DNA from: Coriobacteriia bacterium
GTDB taxonomy: Bacteria; Actinomycetota; Coriobacteriia; Anaerosomatales; JAAXUF01
Reading direction: 5' to 3'
Length of the DNA: 34,967 nt
NCBI GenBank assembly: GCA_031292615.1
Contig: JARLGT010000127.1
Span: 1-34,967, forward strand
This document shows, in pieces, positions 7,464 through 17,389 of this stretch (position 1 is the first letter of the stretch; each line of letters opens with the position of its first letter). Below the pieces are notes generated by a model. It had not been told where the DNA came from. It worked only from the letters and a program-made list of their open reading frames with translations, and ran no database searches. The position numbers were made by a program, and so were the translations under genes.

Positions 7464-8174
7464 CTACATTCGCATGTCTGGCGGAAACACGCCGCTCAAC
7501 TGCTCGACCAGCCAGTCGACCAGCGGCTTGACCTGCGCGAACTGCGCTAGACACCAGTCGACGAACTCCGGCGAGGTGAACTCGTCGGGTGGGGGTGCGA
7601 ACGTCTTGAGCGCGTGCAGGTAGTCGGTGTGCTTGAGTAGCTCCGCACGCGGATGCTGCGCCGAGAACCCCTTGGGCACCGTCTTGCGCGTCGCCTCGCT
7701 GATCTCGTAGCCCTGCGCGCGCAGGTCCTCGAGCACATGCTCGAGCCACTGCCCATGCAGCCCATCGTCCACTGCGGCTCGGAATCGGGTGATCTGCTCG
7801 GGCGTGAGCCGATGTGCCCCGGCACCGATCGCCACGCTGCCCGGCTCCATGCGCAAGAAATAGCCGGGTGCGGTCTTGCGGTCGTCGCCGATCCAGAACC
7901 ACATGTCGGCGTACGTCTTGAACGGAGACTTGTCGCGCGAGAAGCGCGTATCGCGGTTGATGCGGAAGATGGAGCGGTCGACGGCGGGTACCGCCTGCAC
8001 GCGCTGATCGACGGCAGCGAACGCTGCGCCCACGGCATCGACGAAGTCGCGCTCGCGGTTGAGCAGCTCGCGGTCGTAGCGCTGCCGGTTCTCGGCGAAC
8101 CAGGCGCGGTCGTTGTGCTTCGACAAGTCGGACAGAAAGCCGAGCGAGTCCGGGGTGAATCCTGAGAACGACAT
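7464..8174 (-). CDS. DUF2461 family protein
   Basis: A 236-residue protein recognisable as the DUF2461 (TIGR02453) family by FLSDLSKHNDRAWFAENR near the N-terminus, SIFRINRDTRFSRDKSPFKTYAD and GYFLRMEPGSVAIGAG. These proteins are widespread and uncharacterised, with no known enzymatic activity. The ATG at 8174 is supported by AGGAG with about 5-base spacing; upstream in-frame sequence overlaps the promoter region of the MFS gene and is not conserved-looking. It is divergent from the exporter at 8269, only 94 bases away. Confidence 0.85.
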   Translation of the reverse strand: MSFSGFTPDSLGFLSDLSKHNDRAWFAENRQRYDRELLNRERDFVDAVGAAFAAVDQRVQAVPAVDRSIFRINRDTRFSRDKSPFKTYADMWFWIGDDRKTAPGYFLRMEPGSVAIGAGAHRLTPEQITRFRAAVDDGLHGQWLEHVLEDLRAQGYEISEATRKTVPKGFSAQHPRAELLKHTDYLHALKTFAPPPDEFTSPEFVDWCLAQFAQVKPLVDWLVEQLSGVFPPDMRM

Positions 8175-8268
8175 TCGCGCTCCTGTCAGGGCCACGTGCG
8201 ATTGTGGGTACCTTCCCGTATCTTCCCTGCAGGGGTCTAGCAAGTTCTCAGTTCGAGGAAAGGTGCTC

Positions 8269-9510
8269 GTGAAAGACCGCCGCCTGCTCATTATCTTCGG
8301 AATCGTACTTGTCGACATGCTCAGCTTCTCGCTCGTGCTGCCGCTGCTGCCCTACTTCGCCAAGAACTTCGGGGCCAACGCGCTCGTCACGGGACTGATC
8401 GCCTCGGCGTATCCGCTCGCGCAGGTCATCGCCGCACCTATCTTGGGACGGCTCTCCGACGCCTATGGGCGCCGCCCCATCCTGCTCGTGTCGATCGCGG
8501 GGACGGCCTGCGCCCTGATCGTCCTTGGGTTGGCCAACTCGCTGTGGATGTTGTTTGCCAGTCGCATCATCGACGGCCTGACCGGTGGCAACATCTCCGT
8601 TGCGCAGGCGTACATGACCGACATCACGTCGGCCGAGGACCGCGGCAAGGCGTTCGGGCTCGTGGGCGCCGCATTCGGCCTGGGCTTCATCCTCGGCCCC
8701 GCCGCCGGCGGCCTGCTCTCTACGATCAGCTACTCGGTGCCGGCGTTCGTCGCCGCTGGGCTGGCCGGCATCAACCTGCTGCTCGTGACCTTCGTGCTTC
8801 CCGAGTCGCTGTCCGCCGAGCAACGCGCCGAAGTGCGCGAGGAACCGGCCAAGGGTTTCGCGATTCACGAACTCGCAACCACACTTGGGCTGCCTCGCGT
8901 TGGCCCGCTCATGAGCGTGCGCATCGTCATCGGCTTCACGTTCGCGGTCTTTGAGGGTGGATTCAGCCTGTGGGCCGCGCAGGCGCTGGGGTTGAGCGCA
9001 TGGCAAAACGGCCTCGTGCTGGCGTACGTGGGCGTGCTCTCGGTGGGCATACAGCTCGGAGCGATCGGGCTGCTCACGAAGCGCTTCTCCGACCCGCAGC
9101 TCATCGTGGGCGGCGCGGCGCTCGCTGCGGTCTCGCTTGCGGCGTGGGGCTTCTCGCCCAACGTCTGGGTGCTGCTCGCAATCCTACCGCCGCTCTCGCT
9201 GGGCATGGCCGTCGCCAACACAATCGTCGGGTCGGCGCTGACTAAGGCGGTCTACGCCGACGAGGTCGGCGGCATCATCGGCCTGTCGACCTCGACCGGC
9301 TCGCTCATGCGCATTCCGGCACCGTTTGTCGCAGGCGCGCTGCTTCAGTTCATCCCAGCCGGCTGGGCGCCAGGCGTTCTGTCGGGCGTGCTGACCGCCG
9401 CAATCGTGCCGTTCGCGTACCGGCGCCTCATCCGCTGCCCCGACGCTCCGCTCCCGCCTCGCGAGATCCTGCAGGCTGAAGCAGCAGCCGAACCGCTTCC
9501 CGTCGAGTAG
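8269..9510 (+). CDS. MFS transporter, TetA/Bcr-type drug exporter family
   Basis: A 413-residue integral membrane protein with about 12 hydrophobic segments. The loop 2-3 motif GRLSDAYGRRP (60-70) is the major facilitator signature A, and GLGFILGPAAGGLL matches the antiporter motif C in helix 5. This places it among proton-driven drug exporters such as TetA; the substrate is unknown. The GTG at 8269 is chosen because AGGA lies 9 bases upstream, while a GTG at 8263 is too close. It ends before a strong hairpin shared with cydB. Confidence 0.9.
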   Translation: MKDRRLLIIFGIVLVDMLSFSLVLPLLPYFAKNFGANALVTGLIASAYPLAQVIAAPILGRLSDAYGRRPILLVSIAGTACALIVLGLANSLWMLFASRIIDGLTGGNISVAQAYMTDITSAEDRGKAFGLVGAAFGLGFILGPAAGGLLSTISYSVPAFVAAGLAGINLLLVTFVLPESLSAEQRAEVREEPAKGFAIHELATTLGLPRVGPLMSVRIVIGFTFAVFEGGFSLWAAQALGLSAWQNGLVLAYVGVLSVGIQLGAIGLLTKRFSDPQLIVGGAALAAVSLAAWGFSPNVWVLLAILPPLSLGMAVANTIVGSALTKAVYADEVGGIIGLSTSTGSLMRIPAPFVAGALLQFIPAGWAPGVLSGVLTAAIVPFAYRRLIRCPDAPLPPREILQAEAAAEPLPVE

Positions 9511-9554
9511 CCAGCAGGAGCGCCACACACGGCGCCCGCGCGCCCGTGCGCCCA

Positions 9555-9592
9555 AAGCGGCCCACACCCTGTCGCCAGGATGCGGGCCGCTT
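9555..9592. terminator. Bidirectional terminator between MFS gene and cydB
   Basis: AAGCGGCCC (9555-9563) pairs with GGGCCGCTT (9584-9592) around an inner region that can form a further CCTG/CAGG pair. It lies between convergent genes. Confidence 0.75.
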
Positions 9593-9632
9593 GAATCTCG
9601 AGCAGGCGCTGCTCGGCCAGCCTGAACGGCAG

Positions 9633-10679
<1,047 letters not shown>

Positions 10680-10692
10680 CGTTCCTCCTCCC

Positions 10693-12021
10693 CTAAGCCT
10701 TGGAGGCCGCGGTCTGCGGCCCCGCCTTGATCAGCCCGAGCACGACGCGCGCCCAGCCGACGAACAGCACGGCGTAGATCACGAAGAAGATCAGGATCGT
10801 CAGTGCGATCTGCCACGCGGGAACGACGACGGAGATGGCGTCCTTGGTGCGCAGCAGGCCCTGGACGATCCACGGCTGGCGCCCAATCTCGGCCGCCGCC
10901 CAGCCCATCTGAATCCCGATCTCCGGGATGAGCCAGAACCATAGCAGCACCTTGAGCAGCGTCTTGTTGTTCTCGAGCTTGCCCGAGCGGTTCAGCCACC
11001 ACAGGTACGAGGTCACCAGGATGAGAATCCCGAAGACGATGATCATCAAGTGGTAGGTCTGGAATGTCGCTTGGACCGGCGGAATATCGGCCGGCGGCGT
11101 CTGATTCAGCCCCGGGTACGACTTCGTGAACGTGAAGCTCTCCAAGAAGCTGACGCCTCCTGGCACAGCGAGAACGGTGGTCGTCTTGGCCTGCGTGTTG
11201 ACGAATCCGATGAAGCCCAAAGGCATCGGACCGGCATCCCAGTGACCCTCCATCGCAGCCATCTTGACCGGCTGCTGCTGTACGACCTCAACCGCTTGGA
11301 AGTGCCCGGTGACTAGAATCAGTACCGAGAAGATCGCCGCGACGGCCAGCCCGTAGGACAGGCTCTGGCGTGCAAATGCCTTGTGCGTCCCCTTGAGCAG
11401 GTGGTATGCGCCGACCGCAGCAGCCATGCAGCCACCGGTGATGAGCAGCGCCGTCACCGTGTGCGCGTATCGCGGAAGCGTGGATGGATTGAGAGCCGCC
11501 GCAAAGAAGTTGGTCAGCACGGCCTTTTGCTGCGGACCTGCGCCCACCACCTTGAAGCCGGCGGGTGTCTGCATCCAAGAGTTGGCGATGATGATCCAGA
11601 GCGCCGAGAGCATCGAGCCGCCCCAAACGAGCCACGAAGAGACGTAGTAGAACTTCGCCGAGACGCGCTCGCGCCCGAAGATAAGCACGCCGAGGAACGT
11701 CGACTCCATGAAGAACGCGAACAGGCCCTCGGCGGCCAGCGGGGCGCCGAAGATGTCACCGACGAACCTCGAATACGTCGCCCAGTTCGTGCCGAAGGCG
11801 AACTCCATGGTGATGCCGGTCGCTACGCCAATGACAAACGTCGCAGCGAAGATCTTGACCCACAGATCGGCCCACGACTTGTCCTCCGGCGACTGGCTCT
11901 TGTAGTACCGCCGCTCGAACAGGACCATGATCAGCCCGAGTCCGACCGAGAGCGGTACAAAGAAGAAGTGGTACGCGACTGTAAACGCGAACTGGAACCT
12001 AGCTAGGAATACAGCGTCCAT
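10693..12021 (-). CDS. cydA: Cytochrome bd oxidase subunit I
   Basis: A 442-residue subunit carrying the three hemes and the quinol site in the membrane. Visible are the N-terminal ARFQFAFTVAYHFFFVPLSVGL with the heme-ligand His, and the conserved GRQPWIVQGLLRT near residue 390. The length points to the short Q-loop subclass. The start at 12021 lies 9 bases after the Rrf2 regulator gene, so regulator, cydA and cydB form one transcript. Confidence 0.97.
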   Translation of the reverse strand: MDAVFLARFQFAFTVAYHFFFVPLSVGLGLIMVLFERRYYKSQSPEDKSWADLWVKIFAATFVIGVATGITMEFAFGTNWATYSRFVGDIFGAPLAAEGLFAFFMESTFLGVLIFGRERVSAKFYYVSSWLVWGGSMLSALWIIIANSWMQTPAGFKVVGAGPQQKAVLTNFFAAALNPSTLPRYAHTVTALLITGGCMAAAVGAYHLLKGTHKAFARQSLSYGLAVAAIFSVLILVTGHFQAVEVVQQQPVKMAAMEGHWDAGPMPLGFIGFVNTQAKTTTVLAVPGGVSFLESFTFTKSYPGLNQTPPADIPPVQATFQTYHLMIIVFGILILVTSYLWWLNRSGKLENNKTLLKVLLWFWLIPEIGIQMGWAAAEIGRQPWIVQGLLRTKDAISVVVPAWQIALTILIFFVIYAVLFVGWARVVLGLIKAGPQTAASKA

Positions 12022-12030
12022 CTCCCCTCC

Positions 12031-12441
12031 TCACCTTCCCCTCTCTTGTCCGATGAGTCCCGCCAGGGACTTCGTGCCCAAGTAACCTGTCATCATCTCG
12101 TCGGCCTCGCGCCACACCTGATGGACGCTGCACCCGCCCATTCGGTTGCACCACGTCGGGTCGTTCGTGCACACCGAGCACGAGGAGTTGGTCTGCGTCG
12201 CATGGACCACGTCGAGCAACGTGATCTCCTCCGGCGAGCGTGCGAGCACCGCTCCCCCGGTCGCGCCCCTGCGCGACTCCACGAGCCCCGCCGCCGCCAG
12301 CTCCCGCTGGATGCCCCGCGCAAACGCGTACGGGACGTCCTGACTGGTGGCGAGGACGCGTACCGACACCGGACCGCCGCCTGACCGAGCAAGCTCCATC
12401 AGGATGCGAATGGCGTAGTCGGTGCGACGTGTGATCTCCAT
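12031..12441 (-). CDS. Rrf2 family transcriptional regulator, likely Fe-S sensing
   Basis: A 136-residue regulator with the Rrf2 winged helix: MEITRRTDYAIRILMELA at the N-terminus and the wing ATGGAVLARSPEEITLLDVV. The C-terminal part has Cys88, Cys91, Cys98 and Cys104, an arrangement that in IscR and NsrR relatives (three Cys) holds an Fe-S cluster sensing iron, O2, NO or redox. The ATG at 12441 is preferred because GGAAGG precedes it and the conserved domain starts there. Being first in the operon with cydAB, it most likely controls the bd oxidase in response to oxygen or NO; that is inference. Confidence 0.9.
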   Translation of the reverse strand: MEITRRTDYAIRILMELARSGGGPVSVRVLATSQDVPYAFARGIQRELAAAGLVESRRGATGGAVLARSPEEITLLDVVHATQTNSSCSVCTNDPTWCNRMGGCSVHQVWREADEMMTGYLGTKSLAGLIGQERGR

Positions 12442-12464
12442 AGTGCCTTCCGCCAACGAAATGA

Positions 12465-12477
12465 TACTGTCGCAGTA
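12465..12477. promoter_or_regulatory. Candidate operator of the Rrf2 regulator
   Basis: TACTG and CAGTA form perfect 5-bp arms around TCG, 24 bases upstream of the regulator start codon. Rrf2 proteins often autoregulate from sites of this kind. No convincing -35/-10 pair could be fixed nearby. Confidence 0.4.
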
Positions 12478-12543
12478 ACATATGCCTACAACATGCGGCG
12501 CAGCGCAAGATGGAATCTGAAAGTTTCTTGGTATCAGATAGAG

Positions 12544-12576
12544 GAGAGCACCTCGGCAAGTCGCCGAGACGCTCTC
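12544..12576 (-). terminator. Terminator downstream of agmatine deiminase
   Basis: GAGAGC and GCTCTC form the outer stem, and CTCGGC and GCCGAG the inner stem. A symmetric AC/AC internal loop separates them, with AAGTC as the apical loop. It lies 46 bases past the agmatine deiminase stop, and a pyrimidine-rich stretch (CCTCTATC) follows on the minus strand. Confidence 0.65.
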
Positions 12577-12621
12577 TTCAGTTCACGTGTTGCCGAGCGA
12601 GGCTCGCTCTCTCGCCGGCTC

Positions 12622-13713
12622 CTACCCCGCTGGCTGCTGTTGCGTGATGCAGTGGACGTTGCCCCCGCCGAGAACGATCTCGCGGCCCGGGAACGGAACT
12701 ACCTCGCGATCCGGGAAGAGCGCCTTCAGAGTCGCAATCGCCTCGGCATCGTGTGGATCGCCGAACACGGGCAGCACAAGCCCGCCGTTGCAGAGGTAGA
12801 AGTTGACGTAGGAAGCCGGGGCCTCGTCACCCGCTTCTCGCGGGATGGTGCCCTCGACGACGTCGACGCCAGCGACCTCCTCGGCCGAGTACGGCATCGG
12901 CTCGGGCATCGGCATCGTGTGCACCTCGAGCTTGCGGCCCTTGGCGTCGGTGGTGTCGCGCAGAGTCTCGAGGTTCTCGGCGAGTATCTCGTGACGCCAG
13001 TCGCTCTCGTCGTCAGTCCAACCAGCGAGCACGACCCCGGGCCGAACGAAGCAGGCGACATCGTCGACGTGACCGTTGGTCTCGTCCGGATCGATGCCAC
13101 GCTTGAGCCAGATGATCTTCTCGACGCCGAGATACTCTCGGAGGTACTCCTCGATCTGCTCTCGGCTCAGCTCCGGGTTGCGGCCCTCCGACAGGAGGCA
13201 CTCCTCGGTGGTGATGAGCGTACCTTCGCCATCGGTGTGGAACGACCCACCTTCGAGAACCAGCGGAGCGCGGTAGCGGTCGACGCCCTCGATCTCGGCG
13301 ATCTTGCGCGGCACGAGCTCGTCTTTGTCCCACGGGAAGTACAGGCCGTCGACCAGCCCGCCCCACGCGTTGAAGTGCCAGTGCACGAGGCGCACGTTAC
13401 CGTGGTCGTTGACTACGAACGTGGGGCCAATGTCGCGCATCCACGAGTCGTTGTTGGACATCTCCACGACGCGAACCTTCTCGGGCAGCATCGCTCGAGC
13501 GTTCTCGAACTGGTCGGGGTTGACGCCGACCGTTACTGGCTCGAACCGAGCGATCGCCGACGCAACGTCGACCCAGGCGCGCTGCGCCGGCTTAGCGCCG
13601 TCGCGCCAGTTGTCAGGCCGCTGCGGCCACAGCATCCACGTGCCCGCGTGCGGTTCCCACTCGGCAGGCATGCGGTAGCCGTCGGCGCGCGGCGTGCTAT
13701 CGATGGTTGTCAT
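12622..13713 (-). CDS. aguA: Agmatine deiminase
   Basis: A 363-residue enzyme that converts agmatine to N-carbamoylputrescine and ammonia. The guanidine-modifying fold motifs are clear: [12 protein letters not shown] (91-102), [11 protein letters not shown] (155-165) with the catalytic His, GHVDD (214-218) and [13 protein letters not shown] near the C-terminus with catalytic Cys355. Length matches the family. The ATG at 13713 is set by AAAGGAGG with 5-base spacing; longer in-frame sequence upstream is an artefact antiparallel-free overlap with the antiporter gene. It is the last gene of the carbamate kinase, putrescine carbamoyltransferase, antiporter operon. Confidence 0.96.
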   Translation of the reverse strand: MTTIDSTPRADGYRMPAEWEPHAGTWMLWPQRPDNWRDGAKPAQRAWVDVASAIARFEPVTVGVNPDQFENARAMLPEKVRVVEMSNNDSWMRDIGPTFVVNDHGNVRLVHWHFNAWGGLVDGLYFPWDKDELVPRKIAEIEGVDRYRAPLVLEGGSFHTDGEGTLITTEECLLSEGRNPELSREQIEEYLREYLGVEKIIWLKRGIDPDETNGHVDDVACFVRPGVVLAGWTDDESDWRHEILAENLETLRDTTDAKGRKLEVHTMPMPEPMPYSAEEVAGVDVVEGTIPREAGDEAPASYVNFYLCNGGLVLPVFGDPHDAEAIATLKALFPDREVVPFPGREIVLGGGNVHCITQQQPAG

Positions 13714-13745
13714 AAAGTCCTCCTTTGAGACTGCTCGAGTACAGC

Positions 13746-15173
13746 TTAGGCCTTGACCCGGGCGGCCTTGTTCTTCGCTTGGAAGTAGAGCCAGAAGCCG
13801 ACCGCGATCGACAACGCCGTGCCGATGCCCGTCACGCTCCAATACAGCGTCTTGGGCGTGCCCTCTGGGACTGCGTAGAAGAAGAGGAACAGCGTCAGCA
13901 CGATGCCGGCTTCGCACAGGATGGTCCACAACCATGCGCCGAACTCGCCCAGCGGCACCCTGTACGGGCGAGGCTGGTCGGGAAACTTCTTGCGCAGCAT
14001 GATCAGCGCCGGGAACATCAGCACGTACGGCAGCAGGAACACGACGGAGGACAGCGCGAAGATCGTCCAGAAGATCGAGTCGTTGTTCGCAAACAGCGTG
14101 AAGTTGATGACCGTCACGACGCTGGCGATGAGACCCATCAGGTAAAACGCGTAGTCCGGCGTGCCAAACGTCTTGCTCTCGTGCCCGAAGACACCGGGAG
14201 CGGTCTTGTCCATGCCCGTTGCAGCGATGCTGTGGTTCGAGCCGATAGACCACGTCACCATGTTGCCGAGGAACGTGAAGAGCAGTCCCACGATCACAAC
14301 TTGGTACAGCCATCCCCAGCCCGGCATCAGACTGTCGAACGCCAGCTTGAGCGCATCGGCGATACCGGTGACGATGCTGACGTCCTTGAGCGGAATCGCA
14401 GCCAAGATGCCGAACGTCGAGAACATGTAGATGAACAGGATCGCGCCGCCGGCAAACAGGATCATCTTCGGCACGTCGCGCTTGGGGTCGTGAATCGCGT
14501 CTCCGGCCGAGCTCATGAGCTCGAAGCCCATGAAGCTGTAGATGATGACCGGCATGAACGCGAGCGTGCCCAGATCCCAGCTCGGCATGAAGTCCTTGGG
14601 TGCGAACGAGTTGGCCGCGCCGTTCTTCATCAGGAAGGCCACGCCCACGCAGCCGAGCAGCAGCAGCACGATGACCTTGAGTGCCGCGCTTAGGTTGGGC
14701 ACCCACTTCGAAAGCCACATCGGCAGGACGCCGATACCGACCATCACCCAGATCATCACGAGGACGATCCACATCTCCCCAGTAGAGCTCAGGCTGGGGA
14801 AGAAGACGCTCTTGAGGGTACCGGTGAACAGCACAAACACGCTCGGTGCCCATAGCGCCACGTTGACCCAGTACAGCCAAGCCGTGACCGTGCCCCACAT
14901 CGGGCCGAACGCCTCTTTGACCCATACGTAGATGCCGCCCTCATCCGGCCACGCGGCGCCCAACTCGGCGGTCACGAAACCGTACGGGATGAAGAAGGCG
15001 ATGGCGAGGATGACCCACAGGCTCAGGCCCTGCACGCCGATTGCAGCAGACGCACCTACGGTGTCGGCGACCAGAATCGCTGAGACCGAGAACAGGACCA
15101 TCGACAGCAGCCCGAACGCCTTCTTGGACTTTCCTCCTAGCTCGGCTGGCGCCGCAGTTGTCATGTCAGCCAT
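13746..15173 (-). CDS. APC family amino acid/polyamine antiporter, likely agmatine:putrescine exchanger
   Basis: A 475-residue membrane protein with about 12 helices. [20 protein letters not shown] and the later [26 protein letters not shown] belong to the glutamate:GABA antiporter branch of the APC superfamily, which includes agmatine:putrescine exchangers (AguD). Its place between agmatine deiminase (33 bases downstream) and putrescine carbamoyltransferase (39 bases upstream) supports import of agmatine in exchange for putrescine. AAAGGA precedes the ATG at 15173. The exact substrate is inferred from context. Confidence 0.88.
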   Translation of the reverse strand: MADMTTAAPAELGGKSKKAFGLLSMVLFSVSAILVADTVGASAAIGVQGLSLWVILAIAFFIPYGFVTAELGAAWPDEGGIYVWVKEAFGPMWGTVTAWLYWVNVALWAPSVFVLFTGTLKSVFFPSLSSTGEMWIVLVMIWVMVGIGVLPMWLSKWVPNLSAALKVIVLLLLGCVGVAFLMKNGAANSFAPKDFMPSWDLGTLAFMPVIIYSFMGFELMSSAGDAIHDPKRDVPKMILFAGGAILFIYMFSTFGILAAIPLKDVSIVTGIADALKLAFDSLMPGWGWLYQVVIVGLLFTFLGNMVTWSIGSNHSIAATGMDKTAPGVFGHESKTFGTPDYAFYLMGLIASVVTVINFTLFANNDSIFWTIFALSSVVFLLPYVLMFPALIMLRKKFPDQPRPYRVPLGEFGAWLWTILCEAGIVLTLFLFFYAVPEGTPKTLYWSVTGIGTALSIAVGFWLYFQAKNKAARVKA

Positions 15174-15212
15174 GACGTTTCCTTTCGTTCGAGTCCTTCA
15201 GGAGTCTGGCCG

Positions 15213-16226
15213 CTAGGAGACAAGCGCCTTGCCGATGGGCTGCATGCGCGGATCGCTCGGCAACTCGTCGATGCCGATGAGCGCGAGCATGAGCGCCTTT
15301 TGGAAGTGCATGCGGTTCTCGGCCTGCGGGAAGATGATCGAAGCGGCCGAATCGGCAACCTCATCGGTGACCTCTTCGCCACGCGTTGCGGGCAGGCAGT
15401 GCATGAACTTGGCGCCCGGCTTGGCCTTGCGCATCAGCTCGGCGTTGACCTGGAACGGCGTGAACGCCTTGACGCGCGCCTCGTACTCGGCCTCCTGGCC
15501 GGTCCACCACCAGCAGTCGGTGTAGATGAAGTCGGCGCCCTCGATGGCCTCGAGCGGATCGTGGGTCAGCAGGAACGAGCCGCCGCTCTCGGCAGCGAAC
15601 TTCTTCGCGTCCGCCTGGAGCTCCGGTGCCATCTCGTAGCCCACCGCGTTGCCGATTCGCACGTTCAGGCCGAGCTTGGTGAGCGTGGTCGAGAGCGAGT
15701 TGCACGGGTGCGCAGCGTCGCCGAGATAGGCGAAGGTGACGCCTTGCAGCTTGCCTGCGTGCTCGAGGATGGTCAGCGCGTCGCTCATGGACTGAGCGGG
15801 GTGACGGTTGCTGTCCATTCCGTTGAAGACCGGCACGGTTGCGTGGCGGGCAAGCTCCTCGATCGTCTCGTTCTTCTTCGAGCGGATCTCTATCGCGTCG
15901 TTCATGCGCGAGAGCACCGCGGCCGTGTCGCCAACACTCTCGCGACCCGGCAGGTGGATCTCACCCGGGCGCAGGTACAGCGCGTTGCCGCCCAGCTCGG
16001 CGAATCCGTTCTCGAAGCTGACGCGCGTACGCGTGGACGACGCCTCGAAGATCATCGCGAGGTGGCGGCCCGGCAAGAACGGCGTCAGGCGCATCTCGCC
16101 ACGGAGCTTCTTGAGATGCACAGCAAGCACGAGCAGATCCTCGAGCTCCTTGCGAGTGAAGTCGAGATCCGTGAGGAAGTTGCGACCCCTCAGGTACTTC
16201 AGTCCAGGCAGAGTTCCGATATCCAT
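15213..16226 (-). CDS. ptcA: Putrescine carbamoyltransferase
   Basis: A 337-residue transcarbamylase that phosphorolyses N-carbamoylputrescine to putrescine and carbamoyl phosphate. The carbamoyl-phosphate site is SSTRTR (63-68) with HPAQ (142-145). The segment FMHCLPATRGEEVTDEV (from residue 274) is typical of putrescine enzymes. The SMG loop that binds ornithine in true ornithine enzymes is missing; YTDCWWWTG (235-243) stands there. The C-terminus extends past the core as in putrescine carbamoyltransferases. GGGAGG precedes the start. Context with agmatine deiminase and carbamate kinase supports the call over ornithine carbamoyltransferase. Confidence 0.9.
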   Translation of the reverse strand: MDIGTLPGLKYLRGRNFLTDLDFTRKELEDLLVLAVHLKKLRGEMRLTPFLPGRHLAMIFEASSTRTRVSFENGFAELGGNALYLRPGEIHLPGRESVGDTAAVLSRMNDAIEIRSKKNETIEELARHATVPVFNGMDSNRHPAQSMSDALTILEHAGKLQGVTFAYLGDAAHPCNSLSTTLTKLGLNVRIGNAVGYEMAPELQADAKKFAAESGGSFLLTHDPLEAIEGADFIYTDCWWWTGQEAEYEARVKAFTPFQVNAELMRKAKPGAKFMHCLPATRGEEVTDEVADSAASIIFPQAENRMHFQKALMLALIGIDELPSDPRMQPIGKALVS

Positions 16227-16274
16227 GCTGTTCCTCCCAGTTCCGGCCGCAAACCGCGGCTGACCGTCTATGTC

Positions 16275-16297
16275 ATGCCGAGCTGGGCGCTCGGCAT
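16275..16297 (-). terminator. Strong intra-operon hairpin between carbamate kinase and ptcA
   Basis: ATGCCGAGC (16275-16283) and GCTCGGCAT (16289-16297) form a perfect 9-bp stem with a five-base loop in the 87-base gap. No U-run follows, so partial termination or RNA stabilisation to set unequal expression is as likely as full termination. Confidence 0.45.
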
Positions 16298-16313
16298 CGC
16301 TACCGTCTTGCGG

Positions 16314-17255
16314 CTACTCCGCCGACTCGCCCGCGCCGAGAAACACGCTCGTCCCGGCAGTACCGGCGACGATCGCTTCGATATCCTCGAGGCTGCCGAT
16401 GGCCGCTCGCTTGCCCGTCTTCCTGGCGAAGCGCGCGGCTGCTTGTACCTTCGGCCCCATCGAACCCTCGGCGAACTCGAAGGCTTCGATCTGGTCGGGG
16501 GTCACTTCCGCCAGCAGGTGTTGGCTCGGCGATCCCCACTCGGCGTACACGCCCGGGGCGTCGGTGGCCATCACGAAGAGGTCCGCGCCCAACTCCTGCG
16601 CGAGCAACTCGGAGGCGAGATCCTTGTCGATAACGGCCTCGGAGCCCACGAGGGTCCGAGTCCCGTCAGGCAGATACGCCGTGGGGATGCCGCCCCCGCC
16701 CGCGCAGATGACCACGGTCCCCCTCTCGATGAGCCACTTGATGGGATCCAGCTCGAAGATCTGCTTGGGCTGCGGGGACGCGACGACGCGGCGGGGCTTG
16801 TCGCCATCCATCTTGAACGTCCAGCCCTTCTCGGCTGCGAGGCGGTCTGCCTCCTCGCGACTGTACTGAGGGCCAACGAACTTGGTGGGATTCTCGAAGG
16901 CCGGATCGTTCGGGTCGACCTCGACCATCGTAAGAATGGTCGCCAGCGGCTTCTCGAACGGCAGCAGGTTGCCGAGCTCTTGCTCGATCATGTAGCCGAT
17001 CATGCCCTCGGTCTGAGCGCCGAGCACGTCGAGCGGATATGCCTCGACGTCCTTGTACGCGGCCGCTTGGAGCGCAAGAAGGCCGACCTGAGGCCCGTTG
17101 CCGTGTGCGAGTACGAGATTGTGATGCTCGACCAATGGCGCCAGCGCCTTGGCCGCGACGCGCACGTTCTTGCGCTGCATCTCGGCTGTCATGGGCTCGG
17201 AACGCTTCAGCAGCGCATTCCCCCCAAGGGCCACCACGACCGTCATCTTGCTCAT
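16314..17255 (-). CDS. arcC: Carbamate kinase
   Basis: A 313-residue amino-acid-kinase-fold enzyme that makes ATP from carbamoyl phosphate and ADP, releasing carbamate. Recognisable are [13 protein letters not shown] at the N-terminus, [15 protein letters not shown], and [13 protein letters not shown] in the middle. It is the energy-yielding final step of the agmatine pathway here and the first gene of the operon. The ATG at 17255 has a poor ribosome site. Upstream, a CCGGGT/ACCCGG hairpin (17281-17304) and a 20-bp palindrome precede it. Confidence 0.95.
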   Translation of the reverse strand: MSKMTVVVALGGNALLKRSEPMTAEMQRKNVRVAAKALAPLVEHHNLVLAHGNGPQVGLLALQAAAYKDVEAYPLDVLGAQTEGMIGYMIEQELGNLLPFEKPLATILTMVEVDPNDPAFENPTKFVGPQYSREEADRLAAEKGWTFKMDGDKPRRVVASPQPKQIFELDPIKWLIERGTVVICAGGGGIPTAYLPDGTRTLVGSEAVIDKDLASELLAQELGADLFVMATDAPGVYAEWGSPSQHLLAEVTPDQIEAFEFAEGSMGPKVQAAARFARKTGKRAAIGSLEDIEAIVAGTAGTSVFLGAGESAE

Positions 17256-17314
17256 TCGCCAACACCCCGACTCGTCGTCTCCGGGTTACCGATCTGGCAC
17301 CCGGCATCTAATTT

Positions 17315-17334
17315 ATTTGTCCGGACGGACAAAT
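17315..17334. promoter_or_regulatory. 20-bp perfect palindrome, probable TetR operator
   Basis: ATTTGTCCG (17315-17323) and CGGACAAAT (17326-17334) are exact inverted copies around GA. It lies between the divergent carbamate kinase operon and the TetR gene, with size and symmetry typical of TetR-family operators. It overlaps the predicted tetR -35 element, and the TTGTCC on its minus strand could serve as the -35 for the operon, so one bound repressor could shut both directions. Confidence 0.75.
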
Positions 17335-17353
17335 CGAGACTAGGCGCTATACT
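17326..17353 (+). promoter_or_regulatory. Predicted promoter of the TetR gene
   Basis: CGGACA (17326-17331) and TATACT (17348-17353) are separated by 16 bases. The -10 matches 5 of 6 consensus positions. The -35 falls in the right arm of the palindrome, consistent with autorepression. Confidence 0.5.
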
Positions 17354-17389
17354 GGGACCTGTCAACAACCCCGACTAGGGAGCTTTCCG

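Noticed and set aside
9511-9632. Possible small gene between the MFS gene and cydB.
   Set aside because: The frames there are short and lack ribosome sites; the region is explained by the terminator hairpin.
12622-14925. A 767-codon open frame that extends agmatine deiminase upstream.
   Set aside because: The extra 404 codons are read out of frame across the antiporter gene, which has its own clear product. The strong ribosome site at 13713 sets the true start.
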